Below, piece after piece: positions 1-11,850 of a stretch of DNA of 64,000 bases (position 1 is the stretch's first letter; the number at the start of each line of letters is the position of its first letter). A program made the position numbers and the translations under genes. The notes beneath the pieces are model-generated. The model saw only the letters and a program-made list of their open reading frames with translations. It made no database searches and was not told the origin of the DNA. The stretch comes from Paramecium octaurelia (Eukaryota; Ciliophora; Oligohymenophorea; Peniculida; Parameciidae), in the NCBI GenBank assembly GCA_905182995.1, contig CAJJDP010000022.1, forward strand, positions 66,986 to 130,985, given 5' to 3'.

Positions 1-888
1 ATTGAATAAATAATTAGGAAAATATACATTAAAATCAAAAATAATATTCTTCTCTTTTTATTATCTTTTTTTAAAGAACTTTTTTCTTTTTATATATATT
101 GAAATCAAAAATTTAATTCTTTGAAATTATTCACCCAATGGTTTGTAAATTATTCTAAATGGATTTAACTTGATTCTGCTTATTTTATCCTATTCTCTTA
201 AATATTAGTAAATCGAAATTATGATTAAATACAAAATATGTAAAATATATCAAATGAAATTGGATATATCTAGAAGATAGGATGATTGGTATCAACTGTT
301 TCTAGGTACAACATTTTCTGGTTGATGAATGAAGGAAAGGATCTTACAAATAATTGGATTTGAAAATTGGCAATGAGACGTTGTCAAATTTTTCACAATT
401 TTGAGAAAATTCAAAAAATTTGCCTTAATTAACATTAAAATTGACTGATTGCGAAAATATTAAATAATAAATAAGTAAATTTTAAAGATTATTTTTATAC
501 TAAAATCAGAGAAAATATTCTATCTCTCCCAATTACAGTATTACATAATTTTTCTAACAGTAATCATAATGAAATGGGATTTTTTTGGTTTGCAAATGTA
601 ATTATTTTATTAACTAAAAGGGAAAAAATTGTTCTAATTCTAGATCCTCCACTATAAGTACTGTGATAAAATCATTAATACAATTAAATTATGAATGCTA
701 ACAAAAAGTTGGGAATTCAAATCTAAAAATATATTCTTACACCTCTGGATAAGAAATAGAAGTTCAAAATAATATAATCCAAAATTTTATTCTTTTCTGT
801 TTAAAGAACTAGTTTATAATTAATTTATATAATTTTAGGATAAATAACAATTTGTATAAATTTGGTTAATGAATGATTTATTAATATA
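1..888. other. AT-rich stretch, no confident gene
   Basis: No model could be built here with confidence. A short plus-strand reading from the ATG near 254 is coding-like for about 25 codons if a 29-nt GT...AG intron around 306-334 is removed, but it then meets TGA and has no recognisable motif. The stretch may contain the 3' flank of the minus-strand GST gene, a small unknown gene, or a gene continuing from beyond the left edge. No telomeric repeat is present at position 1. Confidence 0.4.
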
Positions 889-1634
889 TCATTATATCAA
901 TCCCTTAATGAAGTCATTCAATGGAGCATTTTTAATCATGCCAAAGAATGCTTGATTAGCCTACTTGATTTGAGGTACTTGGGACATGTGTTGAACATAG
1001 TTTTTCAATCCTGGGAATTTGTCAAAGGAGTAATTGAAACCGAAAAGCATCTAGATTTCAAAGATTAAACTAAAATAAAAATAATTCAGATACGCTAAAT
1101 CGGCAATTGTCATTTTAGGTTAATTTTACACATATTTAAATTTGCCTTAGCCCAAAAATACATATTCTATAAATTAAAGGATTGATTCCATCTCCTTCTC
1201 TTTTGCTTCAAAATCAGGTGGAGCAGGCCTTCCCATCATTTTTGGTCCAATAATGTGATCAAACACAAATTTGGAAACCAATTTTGTGCCAGTATGATGC
1301 CAATCTAAATAACATTCTACTTTGGCAATTTCCTAAGGATCCTAAAATGGGAATCATCATATTAAGTTACCTTTGGGTAAAAATCATGCAACTGATATTT
1401 ATTGACAATGTATCTAAGAATAGCATGACTCTCAAACAATTTGAATCCGTCATCATCCAAAGCTGGTACACCTTAGCATGGGTTAATAGCTGTGTATTCT
1501 GGTGTAAGGTTTTCTTATTTTTGTAAATCCACAACTTTGGCTGTGTGAGGAACATTTCCCAAGGTTAACAAAGTAAGCACTGCTCTGGAAGGCATGGATA
1601 TGGGATTGTAGTAAAGTGTTAGTGTGTTACTCAT
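889..1634 (-). CDS. glutathione S-transferase (theta-like)
   Basis: Predicted cytosolic enzyme of about 230 residues that conjugates glutathione to electrophiles. The N-terminal thioredoxin-like domain opens MSNTLTLYYNPISMPSRAV. The cis-proline/glutathione-binding segment is GVPALDDDGFKLFESHAI, where the VPAL...ES-HAI pattern is typical of GSTs. The C-terminal helical domain contains MTIADL followed by an aromatic-rich end (FDKFPGLKNYV). Two introns fit: one of 29 nt (about 1344-1372) and one of 24 nt (about 1076-1099); removal gives 231 codons including TGA. The start is the first ATG of the frame, directly before the catalytic-loop region. The class is inferred from overall pattern only. 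Confidence 0.9.
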
Positions 1635-1721
1635 AGTGATGTGTGGATATTAAAATAATAATACAAAATGTATGAAAGCATATAACATAAATATTTATTT
1701 TATAAGAATTTAGAACATTCC

Positions 1722-2682
1722 TCAAATCTTATTGTTTGCATAATTTTTTAATAATTCAGCAAACGTCATATTAAAAGTGGTTAAAGAACCTGCATACAAG
1801 CATCTCATAACATAGCCTCTAAATAATGCTTAAATCCCTTCATCTATTAGAATCCTCCAAATTCCGTGCAATTAATTCTTGTAATTAAACAAACCCTCCC
1901 CAGTTTGATTTTCCAGCATCTTTCGAGATTAAATTTATATCCTCATTTTACTAACTGAAAGTGGCTATGTCAAAATAGATGAGAAGAAGAATGCCCCTAA
2001 AGAAGACAGAAGAGCATGATTATTAGTCTACTCTTTAATTCAATACCATAGGAATACCTTTCAAATATTCAAAACTGGCAAAATATAAAGCACTGTAGGG
2101 GCCAAAAAATCCTAAGGTGGCTCCAAATCCTATTTATTTGCAAATTAATCTAACCTCTGTATAGACCTAAAACCCCCTCCTTTCTGACTATTTATAAGAC
2201 TGCATCAATTGATCCGCTGTAATTATGATACCCAAATCTTTTTTAAACCTGCAATCTTTCCTTAACCACATCAATAGGTAACCACAAAACCCCACTTACA
2301 GTTTCAGCCAATAGACCACAACATAGATGCAACAAGAGTTTTGATTCTATTTTGTCGCCTATTCGCATCTTGAAATATTTATAGGATGTCAAATATAAGG
2401 AAAATGCCGGGCCACTTCCAATCTTTATTAATCATACTCATACTATAGCAATCAAGCCCCCTTTATAAAACTGCTTTATCCCACCTTGTTAATAGACTTA
2501 TTTGAAGGTTTTCTGAACATCTCCTAAATTCATTTAAATTGGCTTTCTTTCAATCTGGGATGGATGATTATGACAAAATTTACATAAAACTAGGCCTTAA
2601 CAGTATCCAAGGGATAGCATAAGAATTTCCCAATTATTCCAGATATTGCACTTGCTATTGATTCTGTTAGCAAAGAACTCAT
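1722..2682 (-). CDS. mitochondrial carrier family (SLC25) protein
   Basis: About 286 residues, the usual length for this inner-membrane transporter family, which has three repeats of two membrane helices each. Carrier signatures are visible: PLDTVKAQFY in repeat 1, LPIDVVKERLQV in repeat 2 and TQPLSVSKMRIQ in repeat 3, matching P-x-D/E-x-x-K/R-x-R/K-Q. Repeat 3 also carries a gap-closing FRGYVMRC element. Four introns of 21 to 29 nt are needed to keep the frame. The transported substrate cannot be told from the sequence. Its ATG overlaps, by one reading, the extended frame of the neighbouring small gene, so spacing is tight. Confidence 0.88.
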
Positions 2683-2749
2683 AATAATAATAATGATTAT
2701 TTATAAAATAAAGAAACAAAAATAAGAAAATAAAAGTAACAACACCTAG

Positions 2750-3086
2750 TCATTAAATTTTCCCATACTATTGTCTAAGGAAATCTGTTTAGTATTTAGT
2801 AATTACTATATGCTTTTTGGGTTTCTTTTTGAGTTGATTTGTGTTCTGATTCTAATTCTGGTTATTGTGATTATTTGGATTTAGTGGTTATGTTAAATAC
2901 CTTTCTGGTATGTTCATGTATTTCATTCTCACTTTATTATTCAAAAATTATACTTTATTCTACAATTTATCTTAATTCACTAATTTCTTTCAAGTAATCA
3001 TCTTCGTTCTCAGTGACTGTTTTTCTAGGACTATCAATTTGATTTTCTTCTTCTATTTATTCTTCTATGGCTGTAAAGTTTAACAT
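2750..3086 (-). CDS. small hypothetical protein
   Basis: About 104 residues starting MLNFTAIEEQIEEENQ. It is rich in Glu, Gln, Lys and Ser with a short predicted coiled-coil segment (DYLKEISELRQIVEQS). A 22-nt intron near 2778-2799 brings the frame to a TGA at 2750; without it the frame runs on into the start of the carrier gene. It is divergent from the CCDC113-like gene, so the two probably share a promoter of under 200 bases. No domain is recognised. It could be one exon of something larger. Confidence 0.45.
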
Positions 3087-3264
3087 AACAATTTACGTGA
3101 TTGAGGAAAATACAAGGCGGTTTTCTCATATCTGGGAGATATCACGATGTCATTAGATTATCCAGTCAATTATTTATAAGCCAGAATTAAATCTGAAGCT
3201 ACTTTAGATATATTTGGACCATCTTACCTCATCGTTAAATTCTAATATAATTATTTTAATTAAA

Positions 3265-4444
3265 ATGATTCCTGAATAATAATAGGGAATAACAGAGGAG
3301 GAGAAAGAACTCATCCTCATTGAAGAATTGTCTTAAAAATTGGAAGGCTTATATAAGGACATGGAATAAATAAGGAGAGAGAATCTGCTATTTGAATCTT
3401 ATATTATGCGAAACTCCAAAGATTTACAGAGAGAAGACGAAGCTGAAGACAAAAAGTAGAAAACTAAAAAGAAAAATTAACCAGTTGATAAAAAAGTAAA
3501 CCAATTTTCGATTGTATTAGACTATGTAATTGACCAATGAAGAAAAATACGAAATTGCTCAATTTGAGAGTGACACTCTCAAGAAGAATATTGAAGAGGG
3601 CAGAATTAGATCAGATTAAATCTTAGAAACATTGAGAGTAATTTATAATTGAAGCTATTTAGGCAATATTGGAAGAAACAGATAAAGCTATTACTGAAAT
3701 TAGAAAGGATGCTTTTGATTTCCAAAGAGAAATCCTGTTTGCAGGTGAAAATACTAGGACTGGTAAAATAGAGGCAGAGAGAATAGAAAAGTATTTTAAA
3801 GAGAAATTAGCATAAAAAGTAATAAAAAATTACAATTAAATATAGGATGCTTAAATTGAAAAATATAAATAAAAAAAAGCCAATATAGAATAATAAATTA
3901 CTAAAACTAGCAATTAAATTTAAAAGAAAGAAGAAATGGGTGATGATTTAAAGTTTATTGACTTCCATCAATTATAAATTGAAAATAAAAAGTATGTTAA
4001 GTAAATAGATGAGAAAAATAAAAAACTACTTGGATTAAAAATAGCCACTGGTAAAATATCCTCTGTTTTAATCGAGGAAAGAAATCAACTCTAAAATGAA
4101 ATTGATCAATGCAATATACTTATATAAGAAATTGATGACAAAAACAAAAAAATAGCTAAAACACAAGAACAAACAAAAAAAGTTAAAACTTAAATAGCCT
4201 CCTTAACAGAAAAGAAGAAAAAATTTGCAATTCAACTTGAATAAGTCAATAATGCAACCAATGAAGATATTCCTAAAGTACATCTTATTATAAATCAATA
4301 TAGGCTATGACATACGTATTGCAGAAAAGGAAAGAAGAAGAATTAGTCTATAAGATTAGAAATACTAATCGTAAAATAGAAATAGCAGAATTAGCCTATC
4401 AAAAGGCATGTAAAGCATTAGGCATGAATCCAATATAATAATGA
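3265..4444 (+). CDS. CCDC113/CFAP263-like ciliary coiled-coil protein
   Basis: About 367 residues after removing three introns (25, 25 and 26 nt near 3496, 3641 and 4278). Almost the whole chain is charged coiled coil. Near the N-terminus RRENLLFESYIMRN resembles the E-N-x-L-F-E motif of CCDC113. In the middle, DLKFIDFHQLQIENKKY resembles the conserved F-x-x-x-x-I-E-N core of the DUF4201 domain shared by CCDC113 and CCDC96. These are axonemal proteins that link the dynein regulatory complex and radial spokes. An upstream ATG at 3148 is open for about 30 codons but would need an unusually long (about 52 nt) intron, so 3265 was chosen. Confidence 0.72.
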
Positions 4445-4608
4445 AGCATATAACATTTAAATTTAAAGTACAAGAAATTTATCTCGTTATTTATTATCAA
4501 AATATATAAGTTCCCAATACTAGCTTGGATATGTAATATTTCAAGATTAGACTTCATTAAATACTTAGATTATTCCCTTAAATTAATAATTTGAATTAAT
4601 ATTTTATT

Positions 4609-5385
4609 ATGAAAATTATTCGTTCACTTACCTATAAGTTCAATAAAAACTTTCATTCAGCTAAGTTTTGTGGATCTTAAACTTTATTGGGAACGGAAGA
4701 TGTGTACCAAAGTTTCCATATCTAAAAAGGAAAATATCTTGACTCATTTATTGGTGATCCAGAGTTATTTACAACTAATTTAATACAAACTGTAAACGAT
4801 TGCAAATCCAAATAAATGAAAGCAATTTGGATTTAGTTGGATTAACATTAATTAGTACTTGCTGAAAAACTAATTGAATAAGGATTTTACATGCATCATT
4901 GTACATAACATTATTTGTTATTTGCTCAATGGATTGTTGAAAATGTGAAAAGCCAATTACCAAATTACACAACTCATTCAATTGGTGCTGGAGGATTAAT
5001 TGTTCATAATAATTCAATTTTATTAATTCAAGAGAAAAATGGATAATATAAAGATGAATGGACAATACCTGGGGGATTAGTAAATGATGAAGAATTAATT
5101 GTTGAAGCAGCCACGAGAGAAGTGAAAGAAGAAGCAGGCTTAGATGTTGAACCTTATGATTGCTTCTTAATTAGGGATTTGCCTATCTCTAATCAATATT
5201 AAGGAGACATATATTTTGTAATTTTAATGAGATTACAAAATATTAATTAATCTATTTAAATACAAGAATAAGAGATAAAGAATTTTAAATGGGTTGATTT
5301 GAATCATTTGCAAGAAGTATAATTTTCCACTAAACAATTAAGTTTTATTAAAATAATAAATTTGGAATGGTTTAAAGCAGGTTGA
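4609..5385 (+). CDS. Nudix hydrolase (NUDT6-like)
   Basis: Intronless, 258 residues. The Nudix box is complete: GGLVNDEELIVEAATREVKE followed by EAG, matching G-x5-E-x7-R-E-U-x-E-E-x-G, with the metal-binding glutamates present. The box is preceded by DEWTIPGG, the usual strand into the box. A pre-Nudix N-terminal region (about 90 residues, with KQMKAIWIQ) resembles the N-terminal domain of animal NUDT6 and plant NUDT2/7-type enzymes. It probably hydrolyses a nucleoside-diphosphate-linked substrate; which one cannot be told. The start is the first ATG and gives a hydrophobic-basic opening MKIIRSLTYKFNK that could act as a weak mitochondrial signal. Confidence 0.9.
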
Positions 5386-6065
5386 TGGAATCCATAATTC
5401 AATTTAATAAATCAAATAAATTCGACCACTAATATTTTAGTTTAGATCCTCAATATTTAGATATAGATGGTCAACTAAAAAAATATTATTTTTTCAAACC
5501 GAAAAAATGACTAAAACTATGAATAGAATTTTAATTTGTTTCTATAAATTTTGCTTTCATTCCAATATTATTGTCTTTTAAATTATAAATACAAGTACTT
5601 AAAATATAAATTAATCATGTTACTTTTGAGATATAAAATATTTTGTTAAATTTCAATCTGAATAATTTAGAATGAACATGTTTAATCAAGTAAGGAAATC
5701 AGAATAACAAAGAAAGTGATTGAAATAATAATTAAAAGAAAGTGTATATATCTGCAATTCTTTAATTGAGTCAAAGTTAAAGTAATCTTAAATATTACAT
5801 ATCGCGCAATATTAATCTTGACTCTCTCATAAATAACGCTAACCAAATACAAAAATAGATTTTATAAGGTATGCTCGATTAATAGTTAAAGCAAGAGCCT
5901 AAGCATTTAGTAATTTTATGTGAACTTAAGATATTAAATTTGTTAAGTATCAAACCCTTGAGAAATCATTCAAATTACTATTTTTCCACCATCCACAAAA
6001 TATTGTTAAAAATGATTTCGATATGTACAAAATTTAATATATATATTATTATATATACTTTATAA
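5386..6065. other. unresolved stretch with coding-like plus-strand fragment
   Basis: Between the Nudix gene and the phosphoesterase. A plus-strand reading around 5673-5935 is coding-like, for example the segment YISRNINLDSLINNANQIQ, and can be started at ATG 5673 if one or two short introns are assumed. I could not find an exon combination that ends cleanly; several alternatives give different C-termini. The rest (5386-5670 and 5950-6065) is very AT-rich with no gene seen. A small gene of about 80-100 residues is likely but its exact limits are unknown. Confidence 0.35.
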
Positions 6066-7566
6066 ATGTTTGAATGGATGCCTATTTTAAAAGGAAAGTA
6101 TTTCACAGCTGAATAATATTTACAAATAATAGTATTAGTCAATTTGTTAATTTTTGGATTGATTTTCTATAAGTAAAAATTCAAGAGCCTCTAACCCATT
6201 ACTATTAATTTAGCTATTTTGTCTTTCTCTTGGTTTGGAGATTTCAAGTACCTATCATTGGTTGTTCTAATTATTTACAATAGAAATTCACTCTCGAGGA
6301 TCATTATAGTTGTAATATTGTTTTTGCTCACATATGATGTTTGTTTTGCAATGCATAACATTGATCAAGGGTTCATTTTTAGTGTCGATGGGGCTGCTTT
6401 CAGTACTTAATTCACCAGGTTGTTTTAAGAGAATAGGAAATATCATCCGTATGTAACATTGACGCAATATCACAATGCAATCATTTTCAACTTCTAAATT
6501 TAAGATAAATCTAATTATGCGGTCTATTGTAACTCAGTTTAATAGCGCATCACACATTCAAAACTATACGATAGATATGTTTATCACAGCGTTATTCAGA
6601 TAGATAAGAAGTCAAATCAAATACAATTATATGATGGTTAAAAAATGATTGGCGAATATTATTACTTTGATTTTAATTCGACTAATATAACAATAATAGA
6701 TGGGGGTGATTCAGGTTACACAGAGACATCCATTCAAATTTGGAAACATATCTAAGCCGAACCCAAAATCGATGCAATCAATATAGGAGGCGATGTGGCT
6801 TATGATAATGGATTTGTCCAATGCACAACCTGTTGGGATAAATTCTTGTCATTATATGAGAGTGTATGTAAATCCAAGGGGAAACTGATACCCTTAATAC
6901 TTTCAATCGGGAACCATGACGTTGGAAGAGTTACCAATCCTTAATTGTTATACAATAATTAATAACACTAAAATGTACCCAATATAATACAGATGTTTCC
7001 ATAATAATTGATCAATAAATAAATCCCTTAGATTTGTGATAGAACTTCGTATTTTGTTCATAGAATAGGACATATTAATTTTATAACAATTGATAGCGGG
7101 TACATGACAAAGTATAATCAAATATAAATTTAGTTCTGAGAGCCAAAAAGAGTTCTTAAAAAATTCAATCGAGAAAAACAAAATTAATTTAGTTAGTTAT
7201 CATGTTCCAGTTGTTCCTCTGTAGGTAGAGGATGAAAGTTTCCTATGGAATTTGGGGGATGATTTAAATAAAGCGGTTTTGGTTTTTGAGCATCATAAGC
7301 ATAATTTTAAAAGAACTAAGAAAATTTAAGTTCTTAAATCTGATAATAAGATAAAAGTTTTTCCTGGGAATACTTATTACGTTGGGAATGGGGCGATGGG
7401 AATTCAGTCTGCTAATAAGGTTGAACATCAAATAGTAGAGAAATCGAGTAGACAGGCTCATTTTTGGGTATATAACTATGATAATGGGAATCAATATGTT
7501 TATGCTATAAATAAGGATGGAAGTAGGATAGATTACTTTGAATTAGATAAATTTAAAGCGACATGA
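6066..7566 (+). CDS. membrane-anchored metallophosphoesterase
   Basis: About 492 residues with one 22-nt intron near 7110. The first 100 residues hold two or three hydrophobic segments (for example IIVLVNLLIFGLIFY and IIIVVILFLLTYDVCFAM), giving a membrane anchor. The catalytic part has metallophosphatase blocks: GGDVAYDNG (GD-x-x-Y), then SIGNHDVGR (GNHD), then a NLVSYHVPVVP block and VLVFEHHKHNFKR (GHxH-like region). This order matches purple acid phosphatase-like enzymes facing a lumen or the outside. The C-terminal 60 residues contain a repeated Y/N-rich beta segment. Substrate unknown. Confidence 0.82.
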
Positions 7567-7616
7567 TATTTTTATTCATAAATTATATTAATTCTATTCA
7601 CAATGCTAAGTTGATT

Positions 7617-8345
7617 TCAATTTTTAAAGGGTTGATGTTTTCTTGAAGTGATTGATTCCCTGTATTAATTAGATTTCAAGATGACTCTGCTGGTCAATAT
7701 CCTATTAGGTTGAACAACATAAACCTAGTCAGGATCAATATAGTTTTTGGTTTCATTATTTTTGGTCCATTTACTTTTCGGAATGATGATGTCATCACAA
7801 TGATGTTTCTTGATTTTGGATTTAATAAATTCAACTTCGGCGTATGCAGGACTCATGTCTAAGGAATTAGGAGATAAGAGATTGTGCAAATCATATATAT
7901 TCTGGTATTCTGACCATTCTGTGTTGAATATTTTATTGTATTTGTCCCCTTTATGGTGCCCAGAGTTGTTGATTTGAGAATTGTGTTTTTATTATTGACT
8001 TTTTGTTAATCTTCTTTTGGATATAACAGAATTAAATTTATATGACTTCAAGACTTTGTTATTGATCGTGATTGAATTCTGCTCATTTTCATCGATTTTG
8101 TAGTGCTCATTAAATTTGGCCAATTTATTGCATAACTTTTAACAATCAACTGTTTATAGGAGAGGAACCTTGCACCTTAATCGATGTGAATAGTCATTAT
8201 CTGCATTTCCTCCTTTTAAAATTTAATGAATTTTAGTTTAAATATCTTTTACTAATTTGTTGTCATCCTGCACTAAATTAGTGGTAGTATATAACGATTA
8301 CGTTAACATTGTAGTATTAAACGAAACCTTTTTATTAGTGTCCAT
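7617..8345 (-). CDS. hypothetical protein, 242 aa
   Basis: Single exon, 242 residues, starting MDTNKKVSFNTTMLTQ and ending in a basic tail (SITSRKHQPFKN). The composition is hydrophilic with many Lys, Asn, Ser and His. No membrane segment, no cysteine pattern and no domain recognised. A short stretch DPDQVYVVQPNRILTSRVIL may form beta strands. It lies on the minus strand just 3' of the pseudokinase (79 bases between its start and that gene's stop) and converges with the phosphoesterase gene. Confidence 0.72.
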
Positions 8346-8424
8346 TAAGAGCTGTTAAAGTATTTGAAACAAAATAAAAATTAAAATGTTATAATTGTAA
8401 TTATAAAAATTTATAAAACAATAT

Positions 8425-9844
8425 TCACATAATATCATGTTGATGCTGTTCAAAAGTAGGAAGTTAATCCACAGTTGGTTCATCGCTTGGACTAATCTCC
8501 CCTGACGAAGAATCCTATTGACAATTATCGAATTTTAGATTTGCAATTTGATGATGGAATCTCGGGGATACCGCATTTGAATCGCAATTGTTGAAGGTTG
8601 TTAATTGCGATTCATTCCTCTCTAAAATAGGTGCCAGAGTGAATCTTGATGGTTTTGTAGACCTATTCTAATTTTATTGACTAGTTGGACTTGTTGGAGC
8701 AGATTAATTGTCCTTTTGAAGTTCCTTCTTAAAATTATTGATAGCTATAGTTTCAAAGGAACATGCTTTGTCTCTAACAGATACTTCTGATGTTGCTGTT
8801 TATTCAACAAGAGGCTTGAACACCTCAGACCAATCAAAATTATAGTCTTACTCTTACCTTCCTAGATATTGAATAAGGGGCTATTTAAGAATTTCATAAT
8901 TAGGGATTTCTTTGATCCCCAATTTGAACACATTTTGAAAGTATTGTAAAAATACCTCAGGGTATTGTTTCAATTCCTTCTCTGGCAGAAATTGTCTTTT
9001 GAATTCCATATAATATTTGTCTCTGATGTTTTGATCCTGCGATTCGCATTTAAGAGGTAGTTTCCCCTGTGATAACAGGTACAACAAGAGATAACCAAGT
9101 GATTCTAGATCATCTCTGGGGCAGGGTTCTAAATTGATAATAGAATTTTACGTTGTTGCAAATGTTATCCAATACTACTGAACTTATTAGTTTTTATGGG
9201 AAATTATTTGGCTTTGCTTGATATTTTGCCATCTTTGTTAAGGAATTCTACGTAATAGTCGAAGTTAGTGATAAGTAAATTTGAGTGGTTAGTGGTCATG
9301 ATACTTGATAATTTTAGACTCCTGTGTAAAATGTTCAAACTATGAATTTGCTATAAATTAGTAATCTTTAATGCTTATTGTTATTATATAATTACCATTT
9401 TTAATGCAACCAAACAAATAGTTTTATGAGAGAATTTCTATTTCATCAACTTAAAGCACAATTTCAAAGATGGTCCACTCTTTTGCCATGCAATGTAATG
9501 ATGGGTAATATCTTGGACTACTAAGCTGCCCATTCTATAAATCCTTGGTATTGGTATGAATCTTGACATTCTATTATGACGATCATTAGATTTATCTCTG
9601 TAATCAATTGCTATCGTGTATCAAAAAACACCTTACATTGCTCTAATCGTTTAAATAGTTTGCAGATACATAGTTAATCTGTTATCTAATAATGATAAAC
9701 ACATCGTCATACAATTTATATTAAGATTTATTTTTGTTCCTATTAAATATCTACAGCATTGTAAAAATTGGAATGGCGACCTTAATAATGAACAGATGCA
9801 AGCAGATATCGATTATCAATTACAACTGGTTGCTCTTTATTCAT
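8425..9844 (-). CDS. casein kinase 1-like pseudokinase
   Basis: About 437 residues after four introns (27, 26, 30 and 23 nt). The fold is CK1-like: RDDLESLGYLLLYLLSQGKLP is almost identical to the conserved CK1 helix-F region, and ALKMITNLQQIHSLNILH precedes the catalytic loop. The catalytic loop reads HRSLKLSS where active kinases have HRD-x-K-x-x-N, and the metal-binding DFG position reads NFD. The glycine loop is also poor (ASVHYQGRHSN). Catalysis is therefore unlikely and a scaffold or regulator role is inferred. The last 130 residues are a Ser/Gln/Pro-rich tail (APTSPTSQQNQNRSTKPSRF), probably disordered. An upstream region in the same frame contains TGA, so the start at 9844 is supported. 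Confidence 0.8.
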
Positions 9845-10285
9845 TTATTTAATATTAATAAATTAATATAATGTAATTTATATGTTTACTTTTGATATTT
9901 AATACTTTGACACCCGAGCCAAATAATTTTCTACTTAACCATCTCAAAACATATTATAATTGTCTCTAAAGTTAATTTTTTCTAGTTGTCTACTTATATC
10001 AGTCAAATAGAGTGGATTAATAAGAGGCACCTAAAAAACTTCTTATGAACATTTAGATCTATTATCCTATCAATTTTAGCATCTTATCATTAGTTTTATA
10101 TAACGCACTTTTTTCCAACATATCATTCGAGTTTAGTCATCTTAATTGATGAATTTAATTAAATAAAATATAAAATTAATTAAATTTTTGATCTATACTC
10201 AAACTGAAATACTATAAGCAATGTCAACTTAGTCAACAAATAAATCAACTCAACAATATTTATACATTTATATTAATACAATATT
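9845..10285. other. intergenic, possible short minus-strand fragment
   Basis: Separates the PP6 gene (3' end) from the pseudokinase (5' end), both on the minus strand. Most is AT-rich spacer that should hold the pseudokinase promoter. A minus-strand stretch around 9955-10120 is coding-like (MLEKSALYKTNDKMLKLIG, and in another frame LINPLYLTDISRQLEKIN), but no single intron joins the pieces without a TGA, so no gene is called. Confidence 0.35.
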
Positions 10286-11297
10286 TCATAAGAAATAAGG
10301 AAGAACATTCTTTGGATTTATACTTTAACTGCTTTCAGGAACCTCTCTGAAGATTTTCCAGGTAGATTACAATGAATTGTCTAAACTAAGAATGGAAGCG
10401 ATATTTCCACATCTATAACAATAGTTTGGAGCTGACCACACAGTAACCAGATTTTAATCCTAGATTATTGATATGAATGTTACAGGGAACCAATATTTAT
10501 ATCCTTCCATCACCAACTGATGAGCTCTACAAATTAAACTAAGATCATTCAATCTACAAAACTCCTTCGTTACTTTAGCACCAAATAGGTATCCAGCTCC
10601 TCTGGAATTAACAGCCCAATATTCAACCTCTTCTGGATCTGACCACATCAAATCACAAAATGGACCTTCATGAGGTATTTCAACCTCAAATACAAATGAT
10701 TTGATACTTTTCTATCTATTGTTCTTATTTGATCAACTGTTCTTATCTCTGGAGACAATCCTCCATGAACACATAATATTTAGCCCTCTATTAAAGCAGC
10801 TAATGGTAAACAATCAAAAACATCCATAAATAATCTCCATGGACTGCTATTTCCATATTTTCTCAAAATCTCCTCATAAAAGCCATAAACTTAAGTGCAT
10901 TGTCTTGATTCATGATTACCTCTTAATAGCGCGATGTTTCCTGGATATTTCACTATTAATCAATGCAATCAGCTCTACCTTTCAGACACAACAAATACTC
11001 CATGGTTTCAACACTATTATATCCTCTGTCAACAAAGTCGCCTATAAAAATGTAATTGTGATCAGAGATGTCTCCACCCTCTTTCATCAAAGCCTACAAA
11101 TCATAAAATTGGCCTAAATACTTTAATTGTTTGTTTTTACCGTGAATATCGCCACACACATTGACTGGAGCCCTGACAGGTTACACATTGGATTCTTCTA
11201 AGAAGATTTCTTTTGCTCGTTCACAAACAAGTTTGAGATCTCTTTCTGTAAGACATCCTCCTTTGAGTAGCTAGGAAATGTGTCTGTCGATGTCCAT
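10286..11297 (-). CDS. Ser/Thr protein phosphatase 6-type catalytic subunit
   Basis: 303 residues after four introns (27, 26, 23 and 24 nt), the family length. All PPP blocks are present: GDIHG, GDFVDRG, GNHE, the [16 protein letters not shown] block and [12 protein letters not shown], plus the C-terminal PYFL, the carboxymethylation tail of PP2A/PP4/PP6. The block [20 protein letters not shown] is closest to PP6 (GAKVT) rather than PP2A or PP4. It dephosphorylates phospho-Ser/Thr, usually with regulatory subunits, in cytosol and nucleus. The start [11 protein letters not shown] matches the family N-terminus exactly. Confidence 0.95.
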
Positions 11298-11437
11298 AAT
11301 AAATTAAAGATTTTGCTTATTTTATGTAACAAAAATTTAAGTCTAAACTTTACAATATAATTATAGAATGTGAATAACTGAAGGATTCGAATGCCAGCTT
11401 CAACTCAGAAATATCCAACTTTAGTACTAAATATCGC

Positions 11438-11805
11438 ATGAGATTTAGTAATATTGTTAAGCGAGTCTAATCCGAAGAGACAAAGAAGTAAAAAGAAGAA
11501 AAGCAATTAAAGTACTATTATTCTTATATTCCAGAATGAATATTCGACTTCATCATTACCTTTGTCAATAAATCATAGACTCAACTCAACATAATTTGGA
11601 AAGGCCTAATCGGAAAGCCGAAAAGTACAAGCTCTAGGAAGAAACGTTTTTCGATAGAAATCCTGTTTTATATCTCAAATAACAATTATAATAAGATAAA
11701 TAGAGGAGTCTTAAATTATCGCTTTAAGCAAGGCATTTTTCCATTCAATAACAAAAGTTTGTGTAAAAACTAGAAAATTATAAAGACTTTATAGGTCTAA
11801 AATGA
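11438..11805 (+). CDS. hypothetical basic protein, 114 aa
   Basis: 114 residues with one 23-nt intron (about 11510-11532). It opens MRFSNIVKRVQSEETKKQK and is rich in Gln, Lys and Arg; the C-terminal half (FSIQQQKFVQKLENYKDFIG) may be helical. No domain recognised. It ends only 45 bases before the large Gln/Asn-rich gene on the same strand. An alternative ATG at 11391 is not compatible with the downstream frame. Confidence 0.62.
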
Positions 11806-11850
11806 GTTTTTAATATAAAATTTGATTAATTTTTTAATTAACAACCAATT